Positions 1-9,306 of a DNA stretch of 64,000 nucleotides are shown piece after piece. The translations under genes were made by a program, and so were the position numbers. The DNA lies in assembly GCA_002495625.1 (NCBI GenBank), contig DAGC01000004.1, positions 181,870 through 245,869 on the forward strand. Reading direction: 5' to 3'. Within the stretch, counting starts at the first letter, position 1, and every line of letters begins with the position of its first letter. A model generated the notes under the pieces. It was not told the origin of the DNA. It saw nothing but the letters and a program-made list of their open reading frames with translations, and did not search any database. This stretch comes from Methanobacterium sp. UBA375. GTDB lineage: Archaea; Methanobacteriota; Methanobacteria; Methanobacteriales; Methanobacteriaceae.

Positions 1-22
1 ATTATTTATTGGTGGAATAAAA

Positions 23-952
<930 letters not shown>

Positions 953-996
953 CAAATTCAGAAATTTTAAGGTCTAAACTAAATTAGGGAGAATAA

Positions 997-1803
997 ATGA
1001 AACTGACATTTTTAGGAAGTGGCGGGGGAAGATTTGCCACCATAACCCAGAAGAGGATGACCGGCGGTTTCAGAATCGATGACATCGATGGAAAGAACAT
1101 CCACATAGACCCAGGACCCGGGGCGCTGGTGCGGACGTACCAGTTTGGACTGAGCCCCTTAAAGTTAAACGGGGTGCTGGTCTCCCACAGCCACACCGAC
1201 CACTACACCGATGCCGAGGTCCTAATCGAGGCCATGACCAGGGGTATGACTCGGAAAAAGGGCTTTCTGGTGGGTAGTAAAAGTGTTATAGATGGATATG
1301 AAAGATGGGGACCCTGCATATCCGAGTATCACAAGAACATCCCCCGGGTTAACATATTGGAAGCTGGAGAAACAGTTAAAATAGATAAACTAAGGGTAAC
1401 CGCCACCAGCACCAAACACGGCGACCCTAAAGCGGTGGGGTTCAAGTTCCAGATAGATGATTTTATCATTTCCTACACCTCAGATACAGGGTACATACCA
1501 GAACTTGCCAGGGAACATAAAGATGCGGATGTGATTATAGCCAGTGTAATAAGACCCAATGGTGACCGTCTGCACGGGCATCTCTGTGCAGATGATTTCC
1601 AGAAACTGGTGGAGGAAGTTTCGCCTAAGCTGGCCATAATGACCCACCTGGGGATGAAGCTCATCATGAACCATCCTGACCAGGAAGCAGAAAGAATCAA
1701 AAAGAACACGGGAACACAGGTAATAGCTGCCCGGGATGGTATGGAGATAGATCTGGATGAGTTCAGGCCGAAACAGCAGACACTGGATGAGTTTAAATCT
1801 TGA
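997..1803 (+). CDS. MBL-fold metallo-hydrolase
   Basis: A 268-residue metallo-beta-lactamase-fold hydrolase. The metal-binding HxHxDH motif is HSHTDH at residues 64-69, with further likely ligands H141, D163 (SDTGY) and H217 (MTHLG). This is the complete ligand set of the RNase Z / phosphodiesterase-like side of the superfamily, so two metal ions are expected. The substrate is unknown; the sequence lacks beta-CASP motifs, so it is not a CPSF-type nuclease. The start ATG at 997 follows AGGGAGAATAA. The protein is intact and uses the same base composition as its upstream neighbour. Confidence 0.85.
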   Translation: MKLTFLGSGGGRFATITQKRMTGGFRIDDIDGKNIHIDPGPGALVRTYQFGLSPLKLNGVLVSHSHTDHYTDAEVLIEAMTRGMTRKKGFLVGSKSVIDGYERWGPCISEYHKNIPRVNILEAGETVKIDKLRVTATSTKHGDPKAVGFKFQIDDFIISYTSDTGYIPELAREHKDADVIIASVIRPNGDRLHGHLCADDFQKLVEEVSPKLAIMTHLGMKLIMNHPDQEAERIKKNTGTQVIAARDGMEIDLDEFRPKQQTLDEFKS

Positions 1804-1936
1804 ATTTAAGATTTCTGTACTTGTTAAACTTTAAATAATTTAAAATTTAAAAAGATAGTGATAGGGATTAATATTTTGACTTAAGGATAATAAATAAATT
1901 TTTTTGTAGATGAGAAGTAATGTGGGGAACGATTTC

Positions 1937-2127
1937 ATGACGGATATAGAAGCTGATATTAAGGATATAAACAGCAGATGAGGGAGATTTCAAAGAAGAT
2001 CGATGAAATTGTGTATGAAAAGGAGATTTCCTCATTTATGCGGTTATCAGATAGATCATTATCTAAATTTTTAGAAGATGAACCAGACATTTACAGTTTG
2101 AAGGATCTTAAGGTAAGATATAAATGA
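1937..2127 (+). pseudogene. Antitoxin remnant of a MazEF-like pair, frameshifted
   Basis: Two overlapping short frames make one plausible antitoxin. ATG at 1937 encodes 14 residues ending NSR, and a TGA at 1979-1981 overlaps a second ATG at 1978, which continues 49 residues (MREISKKIDEIVYEK...) to the TGA at 2125-2127. Joined by a one-base shift they give a coiled-coil-like N-terminus and a C-terminus ending LKDLKVRYK, a size and charge typical of small antitoxins. The stop overlaps the start of the MazF-like frame (ATG at 2124), as expected for a toxin-antitoxin operon. Translation by coupling across the ATGA overlap is an alternative to a true frameshift. Confidence 0.5.
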
Positions 2128-2453
2128 AAGGGAAAATAGTTCTATTACCATTTCCTTTTACGGATTTAACTGCAGCCAAACTCAGACCAGCTTTAGTTCT
2201 ATATGAAGGAGAGAAAGATGCAGTTGTGTCATTTATATCATCTAAAATTTTTAAACCTTCTGATGCCAATATTATAATAAGAAAAAAAACCATGAGGGGT
2301 TTAAAAAATCAGGATTAAAGGTTGATTCAGTTATAAAGTTGGATAAAATAGCTACTATTTTGAAAAGAGTTGATAGTGGGTGAATTAGGAGAACTTGATG
2401 ATAATTTGAAGCAGGAAGTTAACCGAAAGTTAAGGAAATTGTTTGAATTATAG
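2124..2453 (+). pseudogene. MazF/PemK-like toxin, broken by two frameshifts
   Basis: The first frame starts at 2124 with MKGKIVLLPFPFTDL, a typical MazF/PemK opening (strand, PF-P-F-DL), and runs to a stop at 2318. The family sequence then continues in a second frame from about 2291 (GLKVDSVIKLDKIATILKR) and in a third from about 2370 (GELGELDDNLKQEVNRKL) to TAG at 2451-2453. The matching segments are in the right order and total length (about 108 codons) for a MazF-type endoribonuclease. I infer two indels near 2285-2300 and 2365-2375, so an active toxin is unlikely. Confidence 0.7.
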
Positions 2454-2542
2454 ATGTCCGGTCTGCTATTTTTTCCCAAATAATTTAGATTTTTAAATAT
2501 ATCATAGTGTAAAGAATTATAATAGATTCAATGATTAAAAAT

Positions 2543-2616
2543 GCCCCGGTGGCTTAGTCCGGTATAGCGCGGGATTCGTAATCCTGAGGTCGCGGGTTCA
2601 ATTCCCGCCCGGGGCT
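2543..2616 (+). tRNA. tRNA-Thr (anticodon CGT)
   Basis: A 74-base cloverleaf. The acceptor stem pairs GCCCCGG with CCGGGGC, with T as discriminator base, as is common for archaeal tRNA-Thr. The anticodon stem CGGGA/TCCTG encloses the loop TTCGTAA, giving anticodon CGT (codon ACG). The T arm is GCGGG-TTCAATT-CCCGC. CCA is not encoded. A TATA-like run TTTAAATATA at about 2491-2500 lies a promoter's distance upstream. Confidence 0.95.
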
Positions 2617-2646
2617 TAAATTTACTATTTTTTAGAAACTAATATC

Positions 2647-2802
2647 TTAATCTACTTCCCTTATCTCTTCCACCACGTATTTCCCGCCGCAGGGGCAGTC
2701 CTCAACTAAATCTCCCAGTTCATAGGGGGGAGTATCTGAGTCTAATTCAAAGGTCTTCTCGGCATTGCATAGGTTGCAACGAGCAATTATAAACCAGTCC
2801 AT
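2647..2802 (-). CDS. Small four-cysteine zinc-ribbon-like protein (51 aa)
   Basis: A 51-residue protein too short for usual gene-length cut-offs. It begins MDWFIIARCNLC with a CxxC pair (C9, C12) and has a second pair in EDCPCGGKY (C36, C38), so it probably binds one zinc ion in a rubredoxin-like knuckle. A strong Shine-Dalgarno GGGAGGT lies about 9 bases before the ATG, which supports that it is real. It ends EEIREVD. It lies 41 bases downstream of aroC on the same strand and may be cotranscribed. The function is not recognised. Confidence 0.75.
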   Translation of the reverse strand: MDWFIIARCNLCNAEKTFELDSDTPPYELGDLVEDCPCGGKYVVEEIREVD

Positions 2803-2843
2803 AGGGAAACCTCCCGGGGTTTGGATTTTTTCATCTTTCTTGT

Positions 2844-3950
2844 CTACCCCGATTTTTCTACAGTAGAAGGGGGAATGAACCCTCCCCTTAACAGGTGATC
2901 CGCCAGTACCATAGCCATAGAAGCCTCTGCCACGGCTGTTATCCGGGGGCAGATGCAGGGGTCATGCCTTCCCTCTATCTCAATCTCCGCGTCCTTCATC
3001 TCTTCTAGGTCAACTGTTTTCTGGGCCTGTGAAATGGATGGAGTGGGTTTAACGGCTATCCTAACCACTATGGGCATGCCATTGGATATACCCCCCAGGA
3101 TCCCTCCTGCCTGGTTGGTGGTGGTTTTGATTTTACCATCCGCCGTAACGTAGTATTCATCGTTGGTACCGTATCCGGTAAGCTCGGCCACTTCGAATCC
3201 AGCGCCGATCTCCACACCCTTAACCGAGCCAATGCCCATCATGGCCTTGGCGAGATCCGCGTCCAGCTTATCAAAGACAGGCTCACCCAAACCTACCGGG
3301 GCATTTAAGGCCACAGTTTCCACAATACCACCTATAGAATCCCCTTTAGACTTCACCTTAAGTATCAGTTCTTCCATTTCCTGGGCAGCTTTAGGATCAG
3401 CACATCTAACTGGATTCTCTTTTATTTTGGATTCTATCTGGTTGATGTTAACTGTACCCGCTTTGATATTCCCTATCTGAGTTACGTGGGAGACAACTTT
3501 TATCCCCAGTTGATCTAAGATCTTCTTGGCCACCGCACCGCCGATAACATGGCCTATGGTGATTCTACCACTTCCACGGCCACCGCCACGGTAATCATAG
3601 TTTAAATATTTATTTTTCCAGGTGAAATCCCCGTGTCCCGGGCGGGGGGTGTTTTTAAGTGCTTCATATGCCGATGAGTCAAATTCACGGTTTTTAACCA
3701 CCGCTGCAATGGGGGTGCCGTCTGTTTTACCCTGGAATACACCGGACAGGATCTGGGCCTGGTCTGTCTCACCCCGTGAGGTGGTAACCGGACTGGTTCC
3801 CGGCCGCCTTTTATCAAGTTCTCTTTGAATATCATCTTCGCTTAACTTAATTCCGGCGGGACAGCCGTCAATTACAGCTCCCAGGGCCATGCCATGGCTG
3901 GAGCCGAAGGTGGTAACCTTGAATACCTTTCCGGTGGTGTTTCCTGACAA
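2844..3950 (-). CDS. aroC: Chorismate synthase
   Basis: Converts 5-enolpyruvylshikimate-3-phosphate to chorismate, the last step of the common aromatic pathway, using reduced FMN. The family signatures are visible: [11 protein letters not shown] near the N-terminus, [10 protein letters not shown] in the middle, and the [10 protein letters not shown] block near the C-terminus. I place the start at TTG 3950 (product begins MSGNTTG, like the family's MAGNTFG) because the Shine-Dalgarno GAGGTGA sits 5-6 bases before it; an in-frame ATG at 3968 would lie upstream of that site and is less likely. About 368 residues, normal length. Partner genes aroQ and shikimate kinase are at 56-57.5 kb. Confidence 0.95.
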   Translation of the reverse strand: MSGNTTGKVFKVTTFGSSHGMALGAVIDGCPAGIKLSEDDIQRELDKRRPGTSPVTTSRGETDQAQILSGVFQGKTDGTPIAAVVKNREFDSSAYEALKNTPRPGHGDFTWKNKYLNYDYRGGGRGSGRITIGHVIGGAVAKKILDQLGIKVVSHVTQIGNIKAGTVNINQIESKIKENPVRCADPKAAQEMEELILKVKSKGDSIGGIVETVALNAPVGLGEPVFDKLDADLAKAMMGIGSVKGVEIGAGFEVAELTGYGTNDEYYVTADGKIKTTTNQAGGILGGISNGMPIVVRIAVKPTPSISQAQKTVDLEEMKDAEIEIEGRHDPCICPRITAVAEASMAMVLADHLLRGGFIPPSTVEKSG

Positions 3951-4130
3951 TGAGTCACCTCTTATCATTCTTTAATGTGTAATATTGGATTTCAGATTAA
4001 ATTTATCATAAATATCAGATTTCAGATTAAATTCGTGGTAAATATTAGATTGATAACATCAAAGCATTGATTACATATTTTCCCTGGTTATATTATTATT
4101 AAGCTTCAATTTATAGGTATCAAAAAAATT

Positions 4131-4577
4131 TTACATCCGTACTATAAACCCGGTTTTCTCTCCCTGGCTGAAACCAGCGTGCTGGTAGAAATCCAGTGTG
4201 GCATCATCTTTTTGACTGGTTAGAAGCATCACCTTATAACAGTCATGGTCTCGGGCTATCTCCACGGCCTTTTTTAAAACAGCAGTTCCATAACCCCTTT
4301 TCCTGTAGTCTGGATGGGTAACCACGTTTTCTATCAGTCCATAGGGCCTGGCCGCTCTGGTAAGGTTCCGGATGACGGTCAGGTTACAGGTAGAGACCAG
4401 AATCCCATCTTCCTCTGCAACCAGATAGAAATAGTCTGGGTTGGAGATTATCTCATTCCAATGTTTTTTAAGAGTTTCATCAACTTCTAAAACCGGGTCG
4501 TCCAGATTCAAATAGGCGTAAAGTGATAGAAGGGAGTTAAATTCATCTTCTTTTATTACACGTACTTTTTCTATCAT
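4131..4577 (-). CDS. GNAT-family N-acetyltransferase
   Basis: A GNAT acetyltransferase of about 148 residues. The acetyl-CoA binding motif A is seen in VTHPDYRKRGYGTAVL, with the R-x-x-G-x-G/A pattern. The C-terminal FYQHAGF segment, which packs under the pantetheine arm, is also present. The substrate is unknown. I choose the ATG at 4577 because CGGAGG lies 4-5 bases upstream; the reading frame is open to 4625 but that extension overlaps the upstream gene. It is the last gene of a tight minus-strand operon (5701 to 4131) with gaps of 13-32 bases. Confidence 0.88.
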   Translation of the reverse strand: MIEKVRVIKEDEFNSLLSLYAYLNLDDPVLEVDETLKKHWNEIISNPDYFYLVAEEDGILVSTCNLTVIRNLTRAARPYGLIENVVTHPDYRKRGYGTAVLKKAVEIARDHDCYKVMLLTSQKDDATLDFYQHAGFSQGEKTGFIVRM

Positions 4578-4590
4578 ATTCCTCCGGTGG

Positions 4591-4980
4591 TTAACTGATA
4601 TCTTCAATGTAGATAATCTTCCCACCTTTAAATTTAAAAACTGATTCCCCTTTAAGTTTCACCAGCTCTCCTGACTTAGGACCTTCTGGAATATCAACAT
4701 TAAGCACGGCCTTAAAATCTATTTTATTTTTTACCACGTCACCGTCGATGGCCTGCTCGGTGATGGTCATCTCCCTCTTCTTCAACAGCTTAGTAGACTC
4801 CTTCACCTGCTTTTTAAAGGTTTCAAGTCCCTGTATATGCATATTTACTTCGCCATTAGCAATATTTTTAAATTCAACATCGGGATGGATGTTTTTAACC
4901 ATCTTATCCACATCAAATTCATTATATGCTTTAAAGTACTGGTCGATGATTATCTTCATCTGTTTTGCTTTACTGACCAT
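4591..4980 (-). CDS. SnoaL/NTF2-like fold protein
   Basis: A 129-residue protein with the cone-shaped NTF2/SnoaL pattern: an N-terminal helix (IIDQYFKAYNEFDVDKMV), the HPDVEF strand, a central helix with GLETFKKQV, then long beta strands ending GGKIIYIEDIS. Such proteins bind small hydrophobic ligands, act as isomerases or cyclases, or have no known activity. No catalytic assignment can be made from this sequence. It lies 13 bases before the acetyltransferase and 14 bases after the membrane protein gene on the same strand. Confidence 0.75.
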   Translation of the reverse strand: MVSKAKQMKIIIDQYFKAYNEFDVDKMVKNIHPDVEFKNIANGEVNMHIQGLETFKKQVKESTKLLKKREMTITEQAIDGDVVKNKIDFKAVLNVDIPEGPKSGELVKLKGESVFKFKGGKIIYIEDIS

Positions 4981-4994
4981 GTATCTACACCATA

Positions 4995-5201
4995 TTAACC
5001 TTGTTTAAAGGACCAGGGAACCCATAACAGGACGCAAATAATTGCAACAATTGCTATGCTGAGTATAAATACTCCAATATTTTCTAAGATGCCTAAACTA
5101 CCGGCTAAGTAGATAAGCCATAATGCAATGGCAACCAGCCATCCTAAGCCTACGAAGATAGTTACGTATATCCTCCACTGTTCTGGTTCTGCTTTACTCA
5201 T
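4995..5201 (-). CDS. Small two-helix membrane protein
   Basis: A 68-residue protein with two predicted membrane segments: about residues 11-33 (VTIFVGLGWLVAIALWLIYLA) and 37-60. The N-terminus is MSKAEPEQWR and a short basic tail SFKQG follows the second helix. A strong Shine-Dalgarno GGAGGGTGAT precedes the ATG. The family is not recognised. Its position inside the PPOX-NTF2-GNAT operon suggests coexpression but not a clear role. Confidence 0.7.
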   Translation of the reverse strand: MSKAEPEQWRIYVTIFVGLGWLVAIALWLIYLAGSLGILENIGVFILSIAIVAIICVLLWVPWSFKQG

Positions 5202-5233
5202 TTATATCACCCTCCACTACCTGGATCTTAAAA

Positions 5234-5701
5234 TCATTTATAGTACTTACCGGTGCACTCTTCCACGGTTACTTGGATTATACCGGTGGTCCGCATGACG
5301 TTGTCTGGAAACTCTATTCCCGCCAGGTGCGGTGTATATTTTCCCACGATCTTATCCAGCACGTCTTGTTTTAAATCATCATCTTCAATTATACTCGCTG
5401 TTCCCAAAATAACCACGCTTTCATATTCTGTGTTCACATCACAGGGTGCATCGTCGAGAATAAGGCCTTTCATAGAGTAGACATCGAAGCAAACCTTCTC
5501 ATTAGCCAGGATATTACTTATTTTCTGTCCCCTCCGCAGGCCGTGAATGTAAATCTTCCCGTCTAAATAAATGAAGTGCACCGGGACAACGTAGGGGTAT
5601 CCGTCCTGATTTATGGTGGCGATGTTACCTACCTGTTCCTTTTTTAAGATTTCGGTGACTTGCTCTTCTGTTAACTGATGTTTTTTCATCCGGTACTGCA
5701 T
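5234..5701 (-). CDS. Pyridoxamine 5'-phosphate oxidase-like flavoprotein
   Basis: A 155-residue split-barrel flavin-binding protein of the PPOX-like superfamily. The motif GNIATINQDGYPYVVPVHFIY followed by KIYIHGLRRGQKISNI is the usual FMN- or F420-binding strand pair with its conserved G-Q-K segment. These proteins reduce or oxidise small substrates or bind flavin, F420 or haem; which one applies is not visible. The ATG at 5701 follows AGAGGA. It is the first gene of the minus-strand operon that runs to 4131, so the promoter is in the AT-rich stretch 5702-5866 shared with the divergent glycosylase gene. Confidence 0.85.
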   Translation of the reverse strand: MQYRMKKHQLTEEQVTEILKKEQVGNIATINQDGYPYVVPVHFIYLDGKIYIHGLRRGQKISNILANEKVCFDVYSMKGLILDDAPCDVNTEYESVVILGTASIIEDDDLKQDVLDKIVGKYTPHLAGIEFPDNVMRTTGIIQVTVEECTGKYYK

Positions 5702-5866
5702 AATATTCCTCTTATCAAATCTATCCTTTTTAATTTGAATAGGGTTTCACTTAGAAATTTTTTTTATTAAACAACATTTTAATATTATATCGATTTAAAT
5801 TTAACTAAAATAGGTTAAAACAATTCTAAACCATTATTTTTTAATGAGATTCTTGGGGGGTACGAT

Positions 5867-6571
5867 GTGAAAAAAATGTCCAACCGGGTCAGGGAAATTT
5901 ATGAAAAACTCTTCCAGCTTTACGGACCCCAGGGTTGGTGGCCTTTAACCTCTCATGAAGGTGCAAGTCCCGACAAGACCGGGGCAATTGAGGGATACCA
6001 TCCTTTAAACTATGATCTGCCGGTAACTCGGGGAGAGATTTATGAGGTGATTCTGGGCGCTGTTTTGACACAAAATACATCCTGGCTCCAGGCCCGCCAG
6101 GCAGTACTCCACCTCAAAAAGATAGGTGCCCTGGTCCCAGAGAAACTCTTAAGGTTAGATAAGGAAACCCTTAAATCAGCCATACGATGTGCCGGCTTTC
6201 TAAACCAGAAATCAGCATATTTAAGGGCTGTTACTGAATTTTATATTGATTTAGATGGTCGGATTCCTGATAGAAAAGAACTGCTCCAGGTTAAAGGTGT
6301 GGGTAATGAGACAGCGGATTCCATCCTCCTCTACGCCTACAAAGAGCCGGAGTTCGTAGTGGACACCTATACCCGCCGGATTTTCAGCAACCTGCACCTG
6401 GTAAGTGAGAATATAAACTACCAGGAACTCAAGAACCTTTTCCAGACCAGTTTGCCCCGGGATATCCCGGTATATCAGGAATATCATGCCCTGATTGTGG
6501 AGCATGCCAAAAGATATTATAGTAGGAAGCCCTATGGGGTGGGGGATCCGCTTTTAGTTCGTAATGGATGA
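5867..6571 (+). CDS. Endonuclease III-related DNA glycosylase (MagIII/COG2231 type)
   Basis: A 234-residue HhH-GPD protein. Signatures are WWPLTS near residue 23, [10 protein letters not shown] (about 64-73), and the helix-hairpin-helix [10 protein letters not shown] followed by FVVDTYTRR, where the aspartate is the general catalytic residue. The catalytic lysine of bifunctional EndoIII is replaced (GVGNETAD), and there is no C-terminal four-cysteine iron-sulfur loop. That combination fits the 3-methyladenine glycosylase group related to Helicobacter MagIII, so base excision without lyase activity is expected. GTG start at 5867 after GGGGGGTACGAT. Divergent from the PPOX operon. Confidence 0.83.
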   Translation: MKKMSNRVREIYEKLFQLYGPQGWWPLTSHEGASPDKTGAIEGYHPLNYDLPVTRGEIYEVILGAVLTQNTSWLQARQAVLHLKKIGALVPEKLLRLDKETLKSAIRCAGFLNQKSAYLRAVTEFYIDLDGRIPDRKELLQVKGVGNETADSILLYAYKEPEFVVDTYTRRIFSNLHLVSENINYQELKNLFQTSLPRDIPVYQEYHALIVEHAKRYYSRKPYGVGDPLLVRNG

Positions 6572-6635
6572 AATGTTTATTTTTCACTTAAAATTATTTA
6601 TTAATGGACATAAATAGAGTAATAGGAACTTCGAT

Positions 6636-6938
6636 GTGATTTTCATGAAAACATTTCAAGAGATTAAGGAAATTCTGATTGAAAATAAGGAAAAAATACA
6701 AGGTACCTATAAGGTTAAAAAATTAGGTATATTTGGCTCCTATGTTAGGGGAGAGCAGAGAGAAGATAGTGATGTGGATATACTGGTCACATTTGAGGAA
6801 CCCGTTAGCTTATTGAAGTTAGTAAACTTTGAGAATTATTTACAAGATCTCACCGGAATTAAGGTCGATGTCATCCCTGAAAGAAGTATTCGACCCGAGT
6901 TAAGAAAAAATATCCTTAATGAGGTAAGTTACATATGA
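6636..6938 (+). CDS. mntA: MntA-type minimal nucleotidyltransferase antitoxin
   Basis: A 100-residue nucleotidyltransferase. The GSX10DXD motif is exact: GS, ten residues, then DVD (GSYVRGEQREDSDVDI). In characterised HepT/MntA systems this enzyme adds AMP to the toxin's tyrosine and blocks its RNase activity. The frame opens at 6636, but the internal ATG at 6645 (MKTFQEI) is an equally possible start. The stop overlaps the start of the HEPN gene by four bases (ATGA), the normal arrangement of this toxin-antitoxin pair. Function is inferred from family and context. Confidence 0.9.
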   Translation: MIFMKTFQEIKEILIENKEKIQGTYKVKKLGIFGSYVRGEQREDSDVDILVTFEEPVSLLKLVNFENYLQDLTGIKVDVIPERSIRPELRKNILNEVSYI

Positions 6939-7270
6939 AAAAGGATGTTTCAATCTATTTAAAGGATATTCTTGAAAATATGGAATTAATTGAAATATTC
7001 CTGGATGAAATGAGTTATGATGATTTTGTTAATGATAAAAAAACATATTACGCGGTTATAAAATGTATAGAAATTATTGGAGAAGCTGTAAAACAAATAC
7101 CTAATTCTACAAGGAGTAAATATCCAGAAATTCCATGGAAGGATATGGCTGGAATGAGAGATAAAGTAATTCATTTCTATTTTGGTGTTGATCTAGAAAT
7201 TGTCTGGTTGACAGCTACCGAGGATATAGTGGAGATAAAACCACTAATTAAAGATGTTTTAGAAGAATAG
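6935..7270 (+). CDS. hepT: HepT-type HEPN toxin (DUF86)
   Basis: A 111-residue all-helical HEPN protein. The active-site signature RX4HXY is intact: R-DKVI-H-F-Y in MRDKVIHFYFG near residue 75. In characterised members the arginine and histidine cleave RNA and the tyrosine is the AMPylation target of MntA. The segment YAVIKCIEIIGEAVKQIP is typical of the family's dimer helix. Both partners are intact, unlike the MazEF-like pair at 2 kb. The gap to hemB is 20 bases, so read-through into hemB is possible. Confidence 0.9.
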   Translation: MKKDVSIYLKDILENMELIEIFLDEMSYDDFVNDKKTYYAVIKCIEIIGEAVKQIPNSTRSKYPEIPWKDMAGMRDKVIHFYFGVDLEIVWLTATEDIVEIKPLIKDVLEE

Positions 7271-7290
7271 GATATAAAAAGTGATGATAG

Positions 7291-8274
7291 ATGAAATTCC
7301 CCACCACCAGAATGCGCAGACTTAGAAAAAACTTCCAGATCAGGAAAATACTCCAGGAAACCAGATTAAACCCGGAAGATTTAATTTACCCCTTATACAT
7401 AAAAGAAGAGTTAGAAGAAGGCCAAAAAGAGCACATCGACACCATGCCTGGCCAGTACCGGTATTCCTTAAATGATGCAGTTGGTGAAGCTAAAAGACTC
7501 GAAAAATTAGGGTTATCATCGGTTCTCCTTTTTGGACTGCCGGTTAAAAAGGATGAAACCGGATCCTCCGCCTATGACAGGGAAGGCATAGTTCAAAGGG
7601 CCATACGCAGGCTAAAAGAAGAAACAGAACTGGTGGTTATAACCGATCTCTGCCTGTGCCAGTACACCTCCCACGGGCACTGTGGAATAGTGGAAGACGA
7701 TGAAATCCTCAATGATGAAACCCTGAACTACCTCTCCAAGATTGCCTTAAGCCACGCCGAAGCAGGGGCAGATATAGTGGCCCCTTCAGATATGATGGAT
7801 GGAAGAGTGGAAGCCATCAGGAAGACCCTGGATGAAAACGGATTCCAGGATACATTGATAATGTCCTATGCAGCCAAATATGCATCATCATTCTACGCTC
7901 CCTTCCGGGATGCCGTGTGTTCTGCACCCTCGTTCGGGGACCGTAAAACCCACCAGATGAATCCCGCCAATACAGATGAGGCCATAAGGGAGGTGGAGCT
8001 TGATATCAAGGAGGGTGCTGATATAGTGATGGTTAAACCAGCTTTACCATACCTGGATGTCATAAGGGAAGTGAAGAATGACTTTAAAATACCGACAGCT
8101 GCCTACCAGGTAAGCGGGGAGTATTCCATGTTAATGGCAGGAATAGAGGCAGGATACCTTACCGAGGAATCCATCTATGAATCCCTGATATCCATTAAAC
8201 GGGCCGGGGCGGATCTAGTAATCTCGCACTTCACCCCCAAGTTATTAGCGGAAGGGACTGAATTTAAATGCTAA
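7291..8274 (+). CDS. hemB: Porphobilinogen synthase (delta-aminolevulinate dehydratase)
   Basis: Condenses two 5-aminolevulinate molecules to porphobilinogen, feeding F430, B12 and sirohaem synthesis. The length of 327 residues is normal. The zinc site is C121, C123 and C131 in [14 protein letters not shown], so it is the zinc-dependent type. The Schiff-base lysines are K196 ([17 protein letters not shown]) and K249 ([11 protein letters not shown]). The ATG at 7291 follows a GTGATGATAG purine-rich site. The cobalamin gene cbiD is elsewhere, at 58.6 kb. Confidence 0.97.
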   Translation: MKFPTTRMRRLRKNFQIRKILQETRLNPEDLIYPLYIKEELEEGQKEHIDTMPGQYRYSLNDAVGEAKRLEKLGLSSVLLFGLPVKKDETGSSAYDREGIVQRAIRRLKEETELVVITDLCLCQYTSHGHCGIVEDDEILNDETLNYLSKIALSHAEAGADIVAPSDMMDGRVEAIRKTLDENGFQDTLIMSYAAKYASSFYAPFRDAVCSAPSFGDRKTHQMNPANTDEAIREVELDIKEGADIVMVKPALPYLDVIREVKNDFKIPTAAYQVSGEYSMLMAGIEAGYLTEESIYESLISIKRAGADLVISHFTPKLLAEGTEFKC

Positions 8275-8330
8275 TTTTCCTAGATTCTTTATAATCACCA
8301 TTTTTATGCTGTGTTTAGGAGTTATACAAA

Positions 8331-9236
8331 GTGGAATCAGATTTAATAGCAAAAATAGCCCAGATGGCTTCTGTCCTGGAGGTGAGCGGACATCCCAAAC
8401 CAGGAAACGTGCACCGTACCCAGGACTTTGATGATATGGTGTTTGAAGATTTCCTAATCAGTGGAATCGCCATTGGAAATACTATGAAAAAGGCCGCTGG
8501 ACGTGGTCTAAGATACACTGATGAAAATGAGCTCCATAAAATAGGTCTGGGAGAATTAATCCGGGAAGCTGTGGTGGAGACCAATGGATGGGTGGAAAAT
8601 AACACCAACCTGGGCATCATAATGCTTTTAACCCCAATATCTGCAGCTGCGGGGAGTATTTCCCATTTCAATGGTTTAAGGGATAAGATTCATGAGCTGA
8701 TGCTGGCCACCACACCACAAGACGCGGTTAATCTCTACGAAGCCATAAACATAGCGGATGCCGGTGGAATGGGTGAAAGAGAAGACCTGGACGTGGGAAG
8801 TGAGAAAGCCAAGGAAGAACTTCTGGAAAAAGAGATAAACATGTTTGATGTTTTAGAGATATCCTCTTCCTGGGATGCCCTGGCCTATGAACTCATCCAT
8901 AAGATGCCAGTCAGCTTTGAGGTAGGATATCCTACCTTTAAAGATTTAAAAACTACTCATGGAATCAACAAAGCCACGGTGCAGACCTTCTTAACCATAT
9001 TATCAAAAAATCCGGACACACTGATATCCCGCAAATACGATGCCTCCATAGCAGAGCAGGTGAGGGCAGATGCTAAAATTATATTAGATAGGGGGGGAAT
9101 ATTAACTGAAGAGGGTAGATCAAAACTCCTGAAATTCGACCAGGACCTGATGAACAAAAACTGCAACCCCGGGACCACGGCAGATTTAACTGCCTCTTCA
9201 CTGATGATAGCCTTACTGGAGGAGCACTGGGAATAA
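8331..9236 (+). CDS. Triphosphoribosyl-dephospho-CoA synthase family protein (CitG-like)
   Basis: A 301-residue member of the CitG/MdcB family (COG1767). Conserved segments are [18 protein letters not shown] near residues 18-36 and [13 protein letters not shown] near 144-156, an acidic metal/ATP region. In bacteria the family makes the prosthetic group precursor of citrate or malonate lyase, but methanogens lack those lyases, so the archaeal substrate is probably different. GTG start at 8331 with AGGAG nine bases upstream. It is followed 70 bases later by pheS. Confidence 0.82.
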   Translation: MESDLIAKIAQMASVLEVSGHPKPGNVHRTQDFDDMVFEDFLISGIAIGNTMKKAAGRGLRYTDENELHKIGLGELIREAVVETNGWVENNTNLGIIMLLTPISAAAGSISHFNGLRDKIHELMLATTPQDAVNLYEAINIADAGGMGEREDLDVGSEKAKEELLEKEINMFDVLEISSSWDALAYELIHKMPVSFEVGYPTFKDLKTTHGINKATVQTFLTILSKNPDTLISRKYDASIAEQVRADAKIILDRGGILTEEGRSKLLKFDQDLMNKNCNPGTTADLTASSLMIALLEEHWE

Positions 9237-9306
9237 AAATATAAAGTTAATAAAAATTTCATTTGATCAATATTTTCGAAAAAAAACCAATTATGAGGAA
9301 CCTTTC

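Noticed and set aside
2543..2616. Integrated element at tRNA-Thr
   Set aside because: No integrase gene and no direct repeat of the tRNA 3' end were found nearby.
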